From Lapillicoccus sp. (GTDB lineage: Bacteria > Actinomycetota > Actinomycetes > Actinomycetales > Dermatophilaceae): a stretch of 37,962 nucleotides of DNA. A program made the translations under genes and the position numbers. The stretch spans positions 1 through 37,962 of the forward strand of contig NZ_JANXRJ010000065.1 in assembly GCF_025353065.1 (NCBI RefSeq), read 5' to 3'. The notes under the pieces were generated by a model. The model worked only from the letters and a program-made list of their open reading frames with translations. It ran no database searches and was not told the origin of the DNA. Shown here piece after piece: positions 9,409-17,967 of the stretch (positions within the stretch are counted from its first letter, which is position 1; each line of letters begins with the position of its first letter).

Positions 9409-9441
9409 TTCCTGGACTGTTCCTGGACGGGCACTGGACTG
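9409..9441. promoter_or_regulatory. Three 11-bp direct repeats upstream of the subtilase gene
   Basis: TTCCTGGACTG, TTCCTGGACGG and GCACTGGACTG follow each other at exactly 11-bp spacing, one helical turn. Extra CTGGAC copies lie at 9340 and 9380. They are 80-110 bp upstream of the protease start and just beyond the 3' end of the regulator gene. This is the layout expected of an activator bound to one DNA face. Confidence 0.5.
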
Positions 9442-9507
9442 CGGCTCGACGTCCCCGGCCCACGTCAGGTCGGGTCATCCACCCGGACCGCTCATCCGAG
9501 CCTGGCC

Positions 9508-10485
9508 TCAGAGCCAGCCGCGGCGGGCGGCCTCCGCCCCGGCCTGGAAACGGTTGGCTGCCCCGAGTTCGCTCATCAGCTCCTGGGTCCGACGCCGCAG
9601 GGTGCGCGGCGAGATGCCGAGCTGGCGGGCGATGACCTCGTCCTTCAGGCCCGCGCCGATCAGGGCCAGCAGTGCGCGCTCCGGCGAGGTGGCGAAGCGG
9701 ACGTCACCGGAGGCTGCCGGCGACGTCCCGACCGGGTCGCCGACGGGGGTTCCCTTCTGCCAGTGCGCCTCGAAGAGGTCGCACAGGGCGTTGATGAGCG
9801 GACGCGAGTCGGTGCGCAGCGTCTCCACCCCGCCGGTGTCGAGCCGGAGCCCGAGGATGGCGAGGTCGTGGTCAGCGATCGCGAGCTTGATGGGCAGGTC
9901 GGGGACGACTCGGGCCTCCTCGCCCCGCTCCGCCAGACCACGCACCTCCTCCCACGCGCCCGGGATGTCGAAGCTCGCCCCCGCGTAGACGGCGCGCCAC
10001 CGGACCCCTCGGGCCAGGACCGCCGGCTGCAGCGGGTTCGCGGTCGCCGACAGGTAAGGAGGTCGGTCGAAGGCGAGGAACTGCTCCCGGGCCAGGTGCT
10101 GCATCCGCACGTAGGTCGCGGCGATCACCTCACGGTCCGACAGGACGGTGGTGCCGTCGCCGGTGGACGAACCGACACCGATGGTGTCGAACAGCTGCAC
10201 GAGCAGCGGCACCTCCTCGCGGATCCGCTCCAGCTCCGCGGTATGCCGGTCGGTCAGCGCGCGCAGGCCGGCGCGCGGGTCGACCGGCGCGTACTCGCCG
10301 TCCGCGAGGAAGGCCACCAGACCAGCCTGACGCGGCTGCGCCGCAGCCCGGGCGACGGCGGTCGGTCCGAGGCTCAGCTCCACCGCGAGCTCTGCGGCAG
10401 AGGCGTGCCCGACCCGCAACATCGGCCGATAGAGCCGCTCGGCCTCGGAAGGGATGCCGAGGAGGCCGAACGCCGATTCCGTCAC
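9508..10485 (-). CDS. TrmB-like/LuxR-type HTH transcriptional regulator
   Basis: This is a cytoplasmic DNA-binding regulator of 325 residues, starting at GTG 10485. The N-terminus (LLGIPSEAERLYRPMLRVGHASAAELA) looks like the winged-helix TrmB-like segment found in this actinobacterial family. The centre resembles a ligand-sensing domain. The C-terminus (SPERALLALIGAGLKDEVIARQLGISPRTLRRR) is a LuxR-type helix-turn-helix. A TAGATT -10 lies 7 nt before the GTG, so the mRNA may be leaderless. It lies between two giant secreted protease genes on the same strand, so control of one or both is a reasonable inference, supported by the phased repeats at 9409-9441. Confidence 0.85.
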   Translation of the reverse strand: MTESAFGLLGIPSEAERLYRPMLRVGHASAAELAVELSLGPTAVARAAAQPRQAGLVAFLADGEYAPVDPRAGLRALTDRHTAELERIREEVPLLVQLFDTIGVGSSTGDGTTVLSDREVIAATYVRMQHLAREQFLAFDRPPYLSATANPLQPAVLARGVRWRAVYAGASFDIPGAWEEVRGLAERGEEARVVPDLPIKLAIADHDLAILGLRLDTGGVETLRTDSRPLINALCDLFEAHWQKGTPVGDPVGTSPAASGDVRFATSPERALLALIGAGLKDEVIARQLGISPRTLRRRTQELMSELGAANRFQAGAEAARRGWL

Positions 10486-10492
10486 CTGCGCC

Positions 10493-10498
10493 AATCTA
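10493..10498 (-). promoter_or_regulatory. Candidate -10 (TAGATT) for a leaderless regulator mRNA
   Basis: On the minus strand TAGATT ends 7 nt before the GTG at 10485. This matches TANNNT and the usual leaderless spacing in actinobacteria, and no ribosome binding site is evident. It lies inside a TCTAGA palindrome. Confidence 0.45.
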
Positions 10499-10552
10499 GA
10501 TGAGGCGCCGAGCTGGTCGTGATCTGCCGCTGATCGGCAACGCGCACGGCAA

Positions 10553-10586
10553 GGGCGGGTCCGCACCTCTCGGTCCGGACCCGCCC
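10553..10586 (-). terminator. Strong hairpin terminator after the M36 protease gene
   Basis: GGGCGGGTCCG (10553-10563) pairs perfectly with CGGACCCGCCC (10576-10586) around a 12-nt loop. The stem begins 22 nt past the protease stop at 10609. There is no U-tract, as is usual in high-GC actinobacteria. It isolates the protease transcript from the regulator gene. Confidence 0.75.
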
Positions 10587-10608
10587 CCTGCTGCTGTTCG
10601 CCTGCGGG

Positions 10609-13600
10609 CTAGCCGGTGACCAGCGTGTATGCCGCGCCGGGGATCTCGGTGGTGAGGTCGCCGGCGAAGTCGGCCTGGTTGGTGATGCCCGTCCCCACGG
10701 GGGCCGTGACCTTGACGACCAGGGTCTCGGTCGCCGAGGCGTTCACCGGTACTGATCCCAGGCTCCAGGTGACGGTCCGGTTGGCCGCTGAGTACGTCGC
10801 CCCGGGTGCAGAGACGAAGGTCAGGCCGGCCGGGAGGCGGTCGGTGAGGAGCGCGTGGTCGGACGCGGCCGGACCGAGGTTGGTGTAGCCGATGGAGTAG
10901 GTCAGGTTCTGGCCCTTCTGCACCGTGGTCGGAGCCGAGACCGTCACCGGGACCACCGGGTCGTACGGCGGTCGGGTGGAGAGGTCGGAGCCGAACGCCT
11001 CGAACTCGGCCGCTCGCACCGTGTTGCCGTGGGCGCCGCCGAGGATGTTGAGGTCACTCGTCGCCACGCTCCCCGAGCCCGTGACGCAGTCCGAGTTGTT
11101 GGTCGGGTCGAGGTCCTGGTCGCCCTGGTAGCCCGGGGCACCGGTGCACTGGTTCTGCAGCGCCACGAGCTTGACGTAGGTCGCCGCGAAGTCCGGCACG
11201 TCGAAGGTGCGGGACGTGAGGTCCGGTGCGACGGGCCGCGGGTTGACCGCGGGGAAGGCGTCGTCGGCGCTCGTGTAGACCGGGTGGAAGCTGGTCGGCA
11301 GCGAGCAGGTGGGGTCGAGCGAACTGACGACGCAGGCGTCGAGCCGGAACTTGCGCAGGGCCTCGAACCGGCTCTGGGCCGGCTGGAGGTAGGCGCTGAC
11401 CCGCACCGACCGGACGATCCGGGACACCGCGGTCCCGAGGTTGCCGAGCTTGATCGTCACCGCCGGGTTGCTCGTGTTGACCGCGACTGCCGTCGTCGGG
11501 TTGGTGTCGTTCCAGGACGTGCCCTCGGTGTCGTCGATGAGCGCGGCCGCGTCGGTGCTGTTGAGGCTCTCGGCGGCGGTCGCCCCGTTCGCCGACGAGG
11601 CGAGGTTGGCCACCACGTGGACCGGCCGGTTGAGCGTCGAGCTGGCCGGCACGGTGACAGCGATCTTGGTGAGACCGATACCCGCCCGCTGGAAGACGAA
11701 GTGGTAGGTGCCCGGCTCCATCGTCACGCTCGCCACACCCGACGCGTCGGACGTCGCCACCGGGGTGACGCCTCGCTCGTAGTCGCCGACGTAGACCTTG
11801 ACCCCGGAGCCGACGACCGGCTTACCGGTGTCGTAGATGCCGATCGTGAAGTTCACCGTGCTCGCCTTCGAGCCGGTCTTGGCGACGAAGCTGGGGATCG
11901 GGTCGGTGTCGTCGGTCCCGACCGTCGATGCGGTGACGCCGAACCCGCGCTTGGCGAAGGCCGACCAGAGGGCGTCCTGGTTGGCGCCGCCGTAACGCAT
12001 GACGTCGGCCGCGAGGTAGGAGTCCCGCGCGTCGAGCATGCTGTCCGAAGCGGGCTGGAGCAGCCACCCGTCGTACACCATCTGGATCCAGCGGCGGTTG
12101 CCCGGGCAGAGGTCCGAGGGGATCTCGCCCTGGGCGCAGCGCAGCTGCAGCGTCTTGTCCGTCGCGGGGTACTTGCTCTGGTACTTGTTGACCAGCGCCT
12201 GACGGATGTCGTAGTTGACCGCGTTCCACACCTCGCCGTCGGCGTGCACCTCTGCGCCAGTCGTGTCGAACCCGATGTCGCTGTAGTTGAGCGGGTTGTT
12301 GTTGAGGGCGTAGTCGCGGATGCCCTTGGTCTTGTTGCCGGTCGCGTAGACGCCCTCGGCCCAGTCGTTCTCTCCGGCCTGCGGCGTGTAGCCGAACGCG
12401 TGCATGTACTCGAGCGCGTCGAGGTCCGACCAGCTCTCGCCCATCGAGCCGGCCTGCGCCCCGGTGAGGTTCGACATCGGGCCGCCAACCATCCGGTTGC
12501 TGATCAGGTGCGTGTACTCGTGGCCGAAGATCGAGGTGTCCATGTCTCCGTCGGAGCAGGGGGCGTAGAAGGCACCCGCGATCGGCTGGAAGAGGTACTG
12601 GTTGGTGATGCTCGGCACGCCGTCGGGAAGAGCGATCTGGTTGGCGTTGTCGCGGCCCATGTAGCTGGGTGCACCACCGTCGAAAGCACCGGCCTGGACG
12701 TTGCCGATCTCGGGGTCAGGAGTGAGCGCCGAGGTGCCTGCGCTGACGTTACCGAACTGGTTGGTCTGGGCGTTGTAGTTGTCCTCCGTGAAGCCGAGGA
12801 AGTAGGAGAAGTCGTGGAAGCGGTTGTGCCCGACGAAGAGGTTGGTGATCGCCGCATTGATGTCGGTGCCGTTGGTGGGCCCGGGAGTGATCGTGGTGGG
12901 GTTGCACTTGTTGACGTTCCAGCCGTTCGTCCACGCGTCCTGGTAGGTGCGGTCGGGGTGGACCGGCCGGGTGCTCGTGGCCCCGGGGGCGAGCGGGTTG
13001 GTGAAGGCCTCAGCGGTCTGGGCGTTGTTGCCGATCGTCGTGAAGGTCGGCAGACCGGAGGAGACGTCGACGTCCCACGGAGCGCGCGAGGCGAGGTTCT
13101 GCTCCTTGCGGGTGCAGGCGGTTCCTGCGACCTGCGTCCAGCACCCGGTGATCCGGGTGTCGGTGGAGGAGAAGTCGAAGTTCGGCGCGTTGGTGAAGTA
13201 CTTCCAGGTCGGCGGGTAGGGGATGCCGCTGTTGGTGCCGCCCGTGCCGCCGGCCGCCGCGGTGTTGGTGGCGATGAACGCGCCGGTGGCGGTGTAAGGC
13301 GCGACGAACGGGGTGGCTGCGCCGACGGCGGGACAGATCTGGACGAGGTAGTCGCCGGCGGGGACCCCCGCGGCGGGCGCGTAGGTGAGCGCCTCGGTGC
13401 CGACGCCGGTGTCCTCGGAGGCCACGACGGTGTTGTCCTTAAGGAGCTTGACGACGATGTCGTTGCTCGCCACCGTGGCACTCATCGAGACGATGATCTG
13501 CTTGGTCATCGCGTCGACGGAGCCGCCCGGCACCGGCGCACCACAGGTGGTGTCGGTGAAGGCGGCGTTGACGACCATCTGCTGCTCGCTCTGGTCGACG

Positions 13601-14481
13601 CGGTTGGAGCGCATGATGACGTCCCCGGTGATGCCGTCGATGGTGGACGAGTAGGCGAGGGACCGGCCGCCCTGGACGTCGATCACGAGAGCCTCGTAAC
13701 CGGAGCGCACTCCGGCGCCCGGGATCGGGATGACGACCGGACGCACGTACTGCGGCTGCGCGAAGCCCGCCGCGGAGAACGAGGTCCAGCCGTTGGCCAG
13801 GACCTTGGGAGTGCCCAGCGACGCTGCGACGACGGGGCGTCCGACGTTGGTGGCGGCGGCCAGCCAGGCGGCGGTGACGCTGAGGGTCGAGGCAGCCGGG
13901 TCGGCCTGGGACCCGGCCGACGACGAGGTGACGATGGCGATCTGCTTGCCCTTCACGCCCATCGTGATCGCCCCGTCGAGGACCGACTGGACGCCGTTCC
14001 AGGCCTGGGTGAAGGAGACGCTGTAACCCTTGGCCTCGGCCATGGGGTTGACCCGGACCGGGAGAGCAGCGACGTCGGTGGTGGTCAGCTTGAAGAGCGA
14101 GGCGTGGCTGCTCAGCCAGGACCGGGCTACCGACTTGGCGTCGGACCCGGTCCCGGTGCCGAGGAAGCCGCCGTAGTTGATGAGGGTCTGGGGAGTGCCG
14201 AACTTGTTCCAGCGCACGGTTCCGAGCGCGGCCGCGGAGGAGACCTGCGATGCGCTCGGCGCGACCGAGCTGGTGCGGGTGTCGATGTCGGAGAACCCGA
14301 TCGGGGCGCCGAGCAGGCTCAGTGCCTGGGCGCGGGGGGCGAGCGTCAGGGCCGAGGGCGCCGCCGTGGCGGCGGCGCCGGAGAGGGCGGTGGCGACGAC
14401 CGCGGCGGCGGCCACGATGCCCCCGGCTCGGGCGCGCAGCCCGGTATGCGGGCGATGGCGACCTGTTGGGGTCTGGGACAT
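10609..14481 (-). CDS. Secreted M36 (fungalysin-like) zinc metalloprotease, multidomain
   Basis: This is a 1,290-residue exported zinc endopeptidase. ATG 14481 follows GGAGGA and a signal peptide (GGIVAAAAVVATALSGAAATAAP). A long propeptide is followed by the M36 catalytic domain, with HEYTH (zinc ligands His654 and His658, catalytic Glu655) and downstream GESWSD giving the third ligand Glu682. After it come a carboxypeptidase-regulatory-like beta domain (VYVGDYERGVTPVATSDASG), a discoidin-like region and a terminal DUF11-type domain (YSIGYTNLGPAASDHALLTDRLPAGLTF). No cell-wall anchor is seen. The leader shares GACCCCTGGAGGA with the esterase gene, and two short dyads lie upstream. It is probably involved in protein scavenging; the substrate is unknown. 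Confidence 0.93.
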   Translation of the reverse strand: MSQTPTGRHRPHTGLRARAGGIVAAAAVVATALSGAAATAAPSALTLAPRAQALSLLGAPIGFSDIDTRTSSVAPSASQVSSAAALGTVRWNKFGTPQTLINYGGFLGTGTGSDAKSVARSWLSSHASLFKLTTTDVAALPVRVNPMAEAKGYSVSFTQAWNGVQSVLDGAITMGVKGKQIAIVTSSSAGSQADPAASTLSVTAAWLAAATNVGRPVVAASLGTPKVLANGWTSFSAAGFAQPQYVRPVVIPIPGAGVRSGYEALVIDVQGGRSLAYSSTIDGITGDVIMRSNRVDQSEQQMVVNAAFTDTTCGAPVPGGSVDAMTKQIIVSMSATVASNDIVVKLLKDNTVVASEDTGVGTEALTYAPAAGVPAGDYLVQICPAVGAATPFVAPYTATGAFIATNTAAAGGTGGTNSGIPYPPTWKYFTNAPNFDFSSTDTRITGCWTQVAGTACTRKEQNLASRAPWDVDVSSGLPTFTTIGNNAQTAEAFTNPLAPGATSTRPVHPDRTYQDAWTNGWNVNKCNPTTITPGPTNGTDINAAITNLFVGHNRFHDFSYFLGFTEDNYNAQTNQFGNVSAGTSALTPDPEIGNVQAGAFDGGAPSYMGRDNANQIALPDGVPSITNQYLFQPIAGAFYAPCSDGDMDTSIFGHEYTHLISNRMVGGPMSNLTGAQAGSMGESWSDLDALEYMHAFGYTPQAGENDWAEGVYATGNKTKGIRDYALNNNPLNYSDIGFDTTGAEVHADGEVWNAVNYDIRQALVNKYQSKYPATDKTLQLRCAQGEIPSDLCPGNRRWIQMVYDGWLLQPASDSMLDARDSYLAADVMRYGGANQDALWSAFAKRGFGVTASTVGTDDTDPIPSFVAKTGSKASTVNFTIGIYDTGKPVVGSGVKVYVGDYERGVTPVATSDASGVASVTMEPGTYHFVFQRAGIGLTKIAVTVPASSTLNRPVHVVANLASSANGATAAESLNSTDAAALIDDTEGTSWNDTNPTTAVAVNTSNPAVTIKLGNLGTAVSRIVRSVRVSAYLQPAQSRFEALRKFRLDACVVSSLDPTCSLPTSFHPVYTSADDAFPAVNPRPVAPDLTSRTFDVPDFAATYVKLVALQNQCTGAPGYQGDQDLDPTNNSDCVTGSGSVATSDLNILGGAHGNTVRAAEFEAFGSDLSTRPPYDPVVPVTVSAPTTVQKGQNLTYSIGYTNLGPAASDHALLTDRLPAGLTFVSAPGATYSAANRTVTWSLGSVPVNASATETLVVKVTAPVGTGITNQADFAGDLTTEIPGAAYTLVTG

Positions 14482-14609
14482 GGACGTTCCTCCAGGGGTC
14501 AGCCGACGTCGTCCTTCATAGGGGGGGTGGGTCGAGGACGGGGCTCGGTGCCGCAATTTCTACAGGGCGATCAGGCCTCGCAGTGGATCGCGACAACACC
14601 CGGTTTTAG

Positions 14610-14621
14610 TGACATAAGTCA
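14610..14621. promoter_or_regulatory. Dyad TGAC-N4-GTCA upstream of the M36 protease
   Basis: TGACATAAGTCA is symmetric at all but one base pair and sits about 130 bp before the protease start, in the most AT-rich part of the gap 14482-14766. The half-sites resemble CRP/FNR-type operators in layout. It may overlap the protease promoter (minus-strand TTATGT or CTAAAA). Confidence 0.4.
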
Positions 14622-14658
14622 TGCCATCCGTCTGGTGATCTGCTGCGAACTTCCTGCG

Positions 14659-14674
14659 TTCTTCATCCGAAGAA
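14659..14674. promoter_or_regulatory. Dyad TTCTTC-N4-GAAGAA upstream of the M36 protease
   Basis: This is a perfect six-base inverted repeat with a 4-bp spacer, about 180 bp upstream of the protease start and about 50 bp from the TGAC dyad. It is a possible second regulator site. It is too short to be a convincing terminator. Confidence 0.35.
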
Positions 14675-14727
14675 TGGTTGCGTATGACAACCTCAGGCGT
14701 ACGGGGGGACGGGGGGACCTGCGTGAC

Positions 14728-14771
14728 GCACCCTCAGCGCACCCTCAGCGCACCCTCAGCGCACCCTCAGC
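14728..14771. repeat. Four tandem 11-bp repeats at the end of the sigma gene
   Basis: Four exact copies of GCACCCTCAGC (14728, 14739, 14750, 14761) and a partial fifth. On the minus strand each contains TGA, and the sigma-factor stop at 14767-14769 is the one in the copy nearest the gene. Contraction would still leave a stop in most cases. Confidence 0.9.
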
Positions 14772-16009
14772 GCAGCCTTTCGGCCCGGGCCGAGAGGTAG
14801 CGCTGCTCCGGGACGCTCGTCGTCAGTCGCGCGGCGAGTGCGTAGTCGGCGGCTGCGGCGGGGTCGCCAGCCATCTCGAGGAGGTGGGCGCGGACGGCAT
14901 ACAGGCGATGGGTGGTGCGCAGCCTCGGGTCGGCCTCGATGGTGGCCAGCAGCTCCAGTCCACGGCTGGGTCCGTGGGCCATCCCGACGGCGACAGCGCG
15001 GTTCAGGGTGACGACGGGGTTGGGTGCCACCTGCTCGAGCAGGCGGTAGAGGACGTCGATCTGCGCCCACTCGGTGACGTCCGCCACCGTCGCCTCGGCG
15101 TGCACGGCGGCGATGGCGGCCTGCAGCTGGTAGGGCCCGATCGGGCCGCGCGACAGGGCTTCCGACACCAGGACCGTGCCCTCCGCGATGGCGGCCCGGT
15201 CCCACAGCCGGCGGTCCTGCTCGTCGAGCGGGACGAGGTCGCCCGTCGTCGAGGTGCGGGCGGTGCGGCGGGAGTCGGTGAGGAGCATGAGCGCGAGCAA
15301 CCCCGCGACCTCGCAGTCCTCGGGAAGCACCCCTCGGGCCACCCGCGTGAGCCGGATGGCCTCGCGCGAGCTCGACGTCCTGAAGGGCCGTGCTGCCGCT
15401 TGCGGTGTAGCCCTCGGTGAAGACGCGGTAGAGGACCTGCAGCACGGTCCTCATCCGGTCGGGGAGGTCGTCGTGGGCGGGCGGCTCGAACCGCGCTCCC
15501 GCCTCGCGGATCCTGTCCTTGGCGCGCGAGATCCGTTGCGCCATGGTGCTTTCGGGCACGAGGAACGCGCGGGCGATCTGCGCCGTGGTGAGCCCACCGA
15601 CGGCCCGGAGCGTCAGCGCCACCTGTGACGCCGGTGTGAGGACCGGGTGGCAGCAGAGCAGGAGCACGAGCAGGGTGTCGTCGGTGCCCACCGTCTCGTC
15701 GTCATCGGGCGCGGCTGTGACCCACTCGTCGTCGGGTGTCGTTGCCGCAGAGGTAAGCTCGCGTCGTCGTCGAGCGCTGTCGCTGCGCAGGCGGTCGATG
15801 AACCGCCGAGAGGCCACGGTGATGAGCCAGGCCCGCGGATCCGCCGGTGTGCCGTCCGCCGGCCACTGCGCTGCGGCCGCGAGCAGCGCCTCCTGCACGG
15901 CGTCCTCAGCCACCCCGAAGTCGCCGTAGCGGCGGGTGACGGCCGCCAGGACCTGGGGAGCGAGCCGCCGCCACAGCTCCCCGCCCTGGACCGTGTCGTC
16001 CTGCGTCAC
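14767..16009 (-). pseudogene. ECF42-type sigma factor with TPR-like extension, frameshifted
   Basis: This is an RNA polymerase sigma factor of the group with a long C-terminal helical extension. ATG 16009 gives sigma region 2 (RYGDFGVAEDAVQEALLAA, PRAWLITVASRRFIDRLR) and region 4 (GLTTAQIARAFLVPESTMAQRISRAKDRI), then LYRVFTEGYTAS and LQDVELAR. The reading frame then shifts, and the conserved extension continues as GVLPEDCEVAGLLALMLL, LDEQDRRLWDRA and GPYQLQAAIAAVHAEA to 14767. The shift falls in CTCGCGCGAG at about 15361-15370; two extra bases (GCGCGC) would give AREAIRLTR. Adjacency to a YCII gene is characteristic of ECF42. It is an error or a null allele; if real, the extension needed for activity is lost. 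Confidence 0.82.
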
Positions 16010-16401
16010 ATCTCCTGGCCCGACGACCCCATGATCGGGCGCATCTCGACCGCCGCGAAGCGCGCGTCGGGGAACCGGCTGGCGATCTCCTCCGCCCGCT
16101 CGGGCGTCTCGACGTCGACGATCCAGAACCCCGCCATCTGCTCCCTCGACTCGACGTAGGGCCCGTCCGTCGCGACGACCGCACCCTCGCGGACGCGCAC
16201 GGCCCGGGCGGTGACGGGGTCGGCCAGCGCCTCGACCGAGACGAGCTCACCCGACGCGGCGATCTCGGCGATGAGGGTCTCGAACTGCGTCGTCATCTGG
16301 GCACGCTCACCCTCGGTCATGGCCGCAGCCTCTGCGGTGCGCAGGAAGATCGGGTGGCCCCAGGACTCGGGGTTGCTGTAGATCATCAGCACGTACTTCA
16401 C
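16006..16401 (-). CDS. YCII-family (DGPF-type) protein, partner of the ECF42 sigma factor
   Basis: This is a 131-residue ferredoxin-fold protein of the YCII superfamily. The GTG at 16401 follows GAGAGGGA and reads MKYVLMIYSNPESW. The diagnostic segment is VVATDGPYVESREQMAGFWIVDV, a DGPY form of the DGPF signature. Its stop overlaps the sigma start by 4 bp (ATGA), so translation is probably coupled. In known ECF42 systems such proteins are regulated targets or partners; their chemistry is unknown. It is divergent from the alpha/beta hydrolase, with a 192-bp spacer that holds no other gene. Confidence 0.92.
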   Translation of the reverse strand: MKYVLMIYSNPESWGHPIFLRTAEAAAMTEGERAQMTTQFETLIAEIAASGELVSVEALADPVTARAVRVREGAVVATDGPYVESREQMAGFWIVDVETPERAEEIASRFPDARFAAVEMRPIMGSSGQEM

Positions 16402-16593
16402 GTCGGTCCCTCTCGTCGCGGCGTCCCGTCGGCGCCGTCATCCGGAGGTCGGAGCGGCCGAGGGTTTCTCGACATCCTTGTCCCCCGGGCCCGGGACTCC
16501 CGACGCTACCGGGTGTCGAGACGGGCGAGCGGGCTCCGACGTATCAAGAGAGGCCACGGCGCCGGCCGTGGTCACGACGAGGAGGATGGCGCG

Positions 16594-17448
16594 ATGATCG
16601 AGATGGACCTGCCGACCGATGACGGTCGCACCCTGCACTGCTACGACACGGGCGCGGGCCTATCGGGCGACGCCGAGCGACTGGTCGTCTTCTGGCACCA
16701 CGGCACGCCCAACACCGGTGCCCCACCGCAGCCGCTTTTCGCGGAGTCCGAGCGGCTCGGGGTCCGCTGGGTGTCCTACGACCGCCCCGGCTATGGCGGC
16801 TCGTCACCGCTCCCCGACCGCGACGTCGCCTCGGTGGCCGACGACGTGACCACGATCATCGACGCCCTGGGGATCGACCGGCTCGCGACGATGGGCCACT
16901 CCGGCGGTGGTCCTCGCGCCCTGGCGACGGCTGCCCTGCTCCCGGACCGGGTCCGCGCCGTGGTGAGCATCTCGGGGATCGCCCCCTATGACGCGCGAGG
17001 TCTCGACTGGTATGCCGGGATGGCCGACGGCAGCGCGGCCAGCCTCCGCGCGGCGGCCGGGGGACGGGCGGCCAAGGAACGTCACGAGGCGTCGGGCGAC
17101 GAGGGGGACATCGGCTTCATCGCCGCCGACGAGGCGGCGCTCGGCGGTGAGTGGGCCTGGTTCCTCGACGTCGTCCGGCCCGGAGTGGCCTCTGGCCCGG
17201 CGCCGCTCATCGACGACGACCTCTCGGCCGTCACCCCGTGGGGCTTCGACCCGGCGACCATCACCGCGCCGACGCTGTTCGTGGCGGGGGGCAGGGACGC
17301 GATGGTGCCGAGCAGCCACAGCGAGTGGCTGGCCCACCGGATCCGGTCCTCCGAGCTCTGGGTCGAGGCGGACGACGGACACGTCTCGGTGATGCACCGG
17401 GCGCCCGCAGCACTCGTCTGGCTGGTCGACGCGACGGCGGGTCGATGA
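16594..17448 (+). CDS. Alpha/beta-fold hydrolase
   Basis: This is a 284-residue cytoplasmic alpha/beta hydrolase starting at ATG 16594, 7 nt after GGAGGA. The nucleophile elbow is MGHSGGGP (Ser103), the acid is in GGRDAMVP (Asp235) and the catalytic His is in DDGHVSVMH (His263). The oxyanion segment HHGTPNTG (about 35-42) and SYDRPGYGGS are typical. The substrate is not predictable; epoxide, ester or haloalkane-like hydrolases share this pattern. Its stop overlaps the start of the DinB gene by 4 bp. Confidence 0.92.
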   Translation: MIEMDLPTDDGRTLHCYDTGAGLSGDAERLVVFWHHGTPNTGAPPQPLFAESERLGVRWVSYDRPGYGGSSPLPDRDVASVADDVTTIIDALGIDRLATMGHSGGGPRALATAALLPDRVRAVVSISGIAPYDARGLDWYAGMADGSAASLRAAAGGRAAKERHEASGDEGDIGFIAADEAALGGEWAWFLDVVRPGVASGPAPLIDDDLSAVTPWGFDPATITAPTLFVAGGRDAMVPSSHSEWLAHRIRSSELWVEADDGHVSVMHRAPAALVWLVDATAGR

Positions 17449-17966
17449 ACACCGTCGCCCCTCAACGTCCTTCGTCGACCCAGCGAGCGAAGAGCGCGCT
17501 CCACGGAGCCCTCACAGCCCAGCGCGCACACGTGATCGGCATCCTCGAGGGCGGCGACGAGCAGGCTCTCCGCCGCCCGGTCGGCCCTTTCGACTGGTCG
17601 TGCCTCGGGCTCGTCCAGCACCTCACCCTCGACGTCGAGCGGTTCTGGTTCCGGGGGGTGGTGGCGGGTGAGCTGTCGGTGACCGACGGCGAGCCGGGCT
17701 CTTCCAGCTGGGCGCTCGCGCCTGATGCCACCGCAGACGGCGTATTCGCGGCATACCGGAAGGAGATCGCGCTGGCCGACGCCGTCATCGCCACGACGTC
17801 GGTCGAGACCGCCCCTGGGTGGTGGCCCCAGGACGTCTGGGGGGACTGGCGGCTGGCCGACCTGGGCGCCGTGCTGCTGCACGCGATCACCGAGACGGCC
17901 TGCCACGCCAGTCACCTCGACGCGGCGCGGGAGACCATCGACGGACGCCGATGGATGGTGGTCTGA
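17445..17966 (+). CDS. DinB-superfamily protein (DUF664, mycothiol-transferase-like)
   Basis: This is a 173-residue four-helix-bundle protein beginning at the ATGA overlap with the hydrolase gene. Metal-ligand histidines are visible in GLVQHLTLDVERFW and in ETACHASHLDAARETIDG, the pattern of DinB/DUF664 proteins that in actinobacteria are often thiol-S-transferases using mycothiol. VWGDWRLADLGAVLLHAI lies between them. The activity is inferred from family only. Coupling with the hydrolase suggests joint handling of an electrophile or xenobiotic. It ends 1 bp before the convergent PPOX gene. Confidence 0.9.
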   Translation: MNTVAPQRPSSTQRAKSALHGALTAQRAHVIGILEGGDEQALRRPVGPFDWSCLGLVQHLTLDVERFWFRGVVAGELSVTDGEPGSSSWALAPDATADGVFAAYRKEIALADAVIATTSVETAPGWWPQDVWGDWRLADLGAVLLHAITETACHASHLDAARETIDGRRWMVV

Positions 17967-17967
17967 G

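Noticed and set aside
8600..14771. Short tandem repeats at 8600 and 14728 as CRISPR
   Set aside because: The units are 9 and 11 bp with no spacers, so they are simple tandem repeats.
10855..15420. A 1,521-codon open frame on the plus strand antisense to the M36 and sigma genes
   Set aside because: Its protein is a low-complexity mix of Arg, Gly, Asp and Val with no domain. It mirrors the codon bias of the minus-strand M36 gene, which has clear catalytic motifs.
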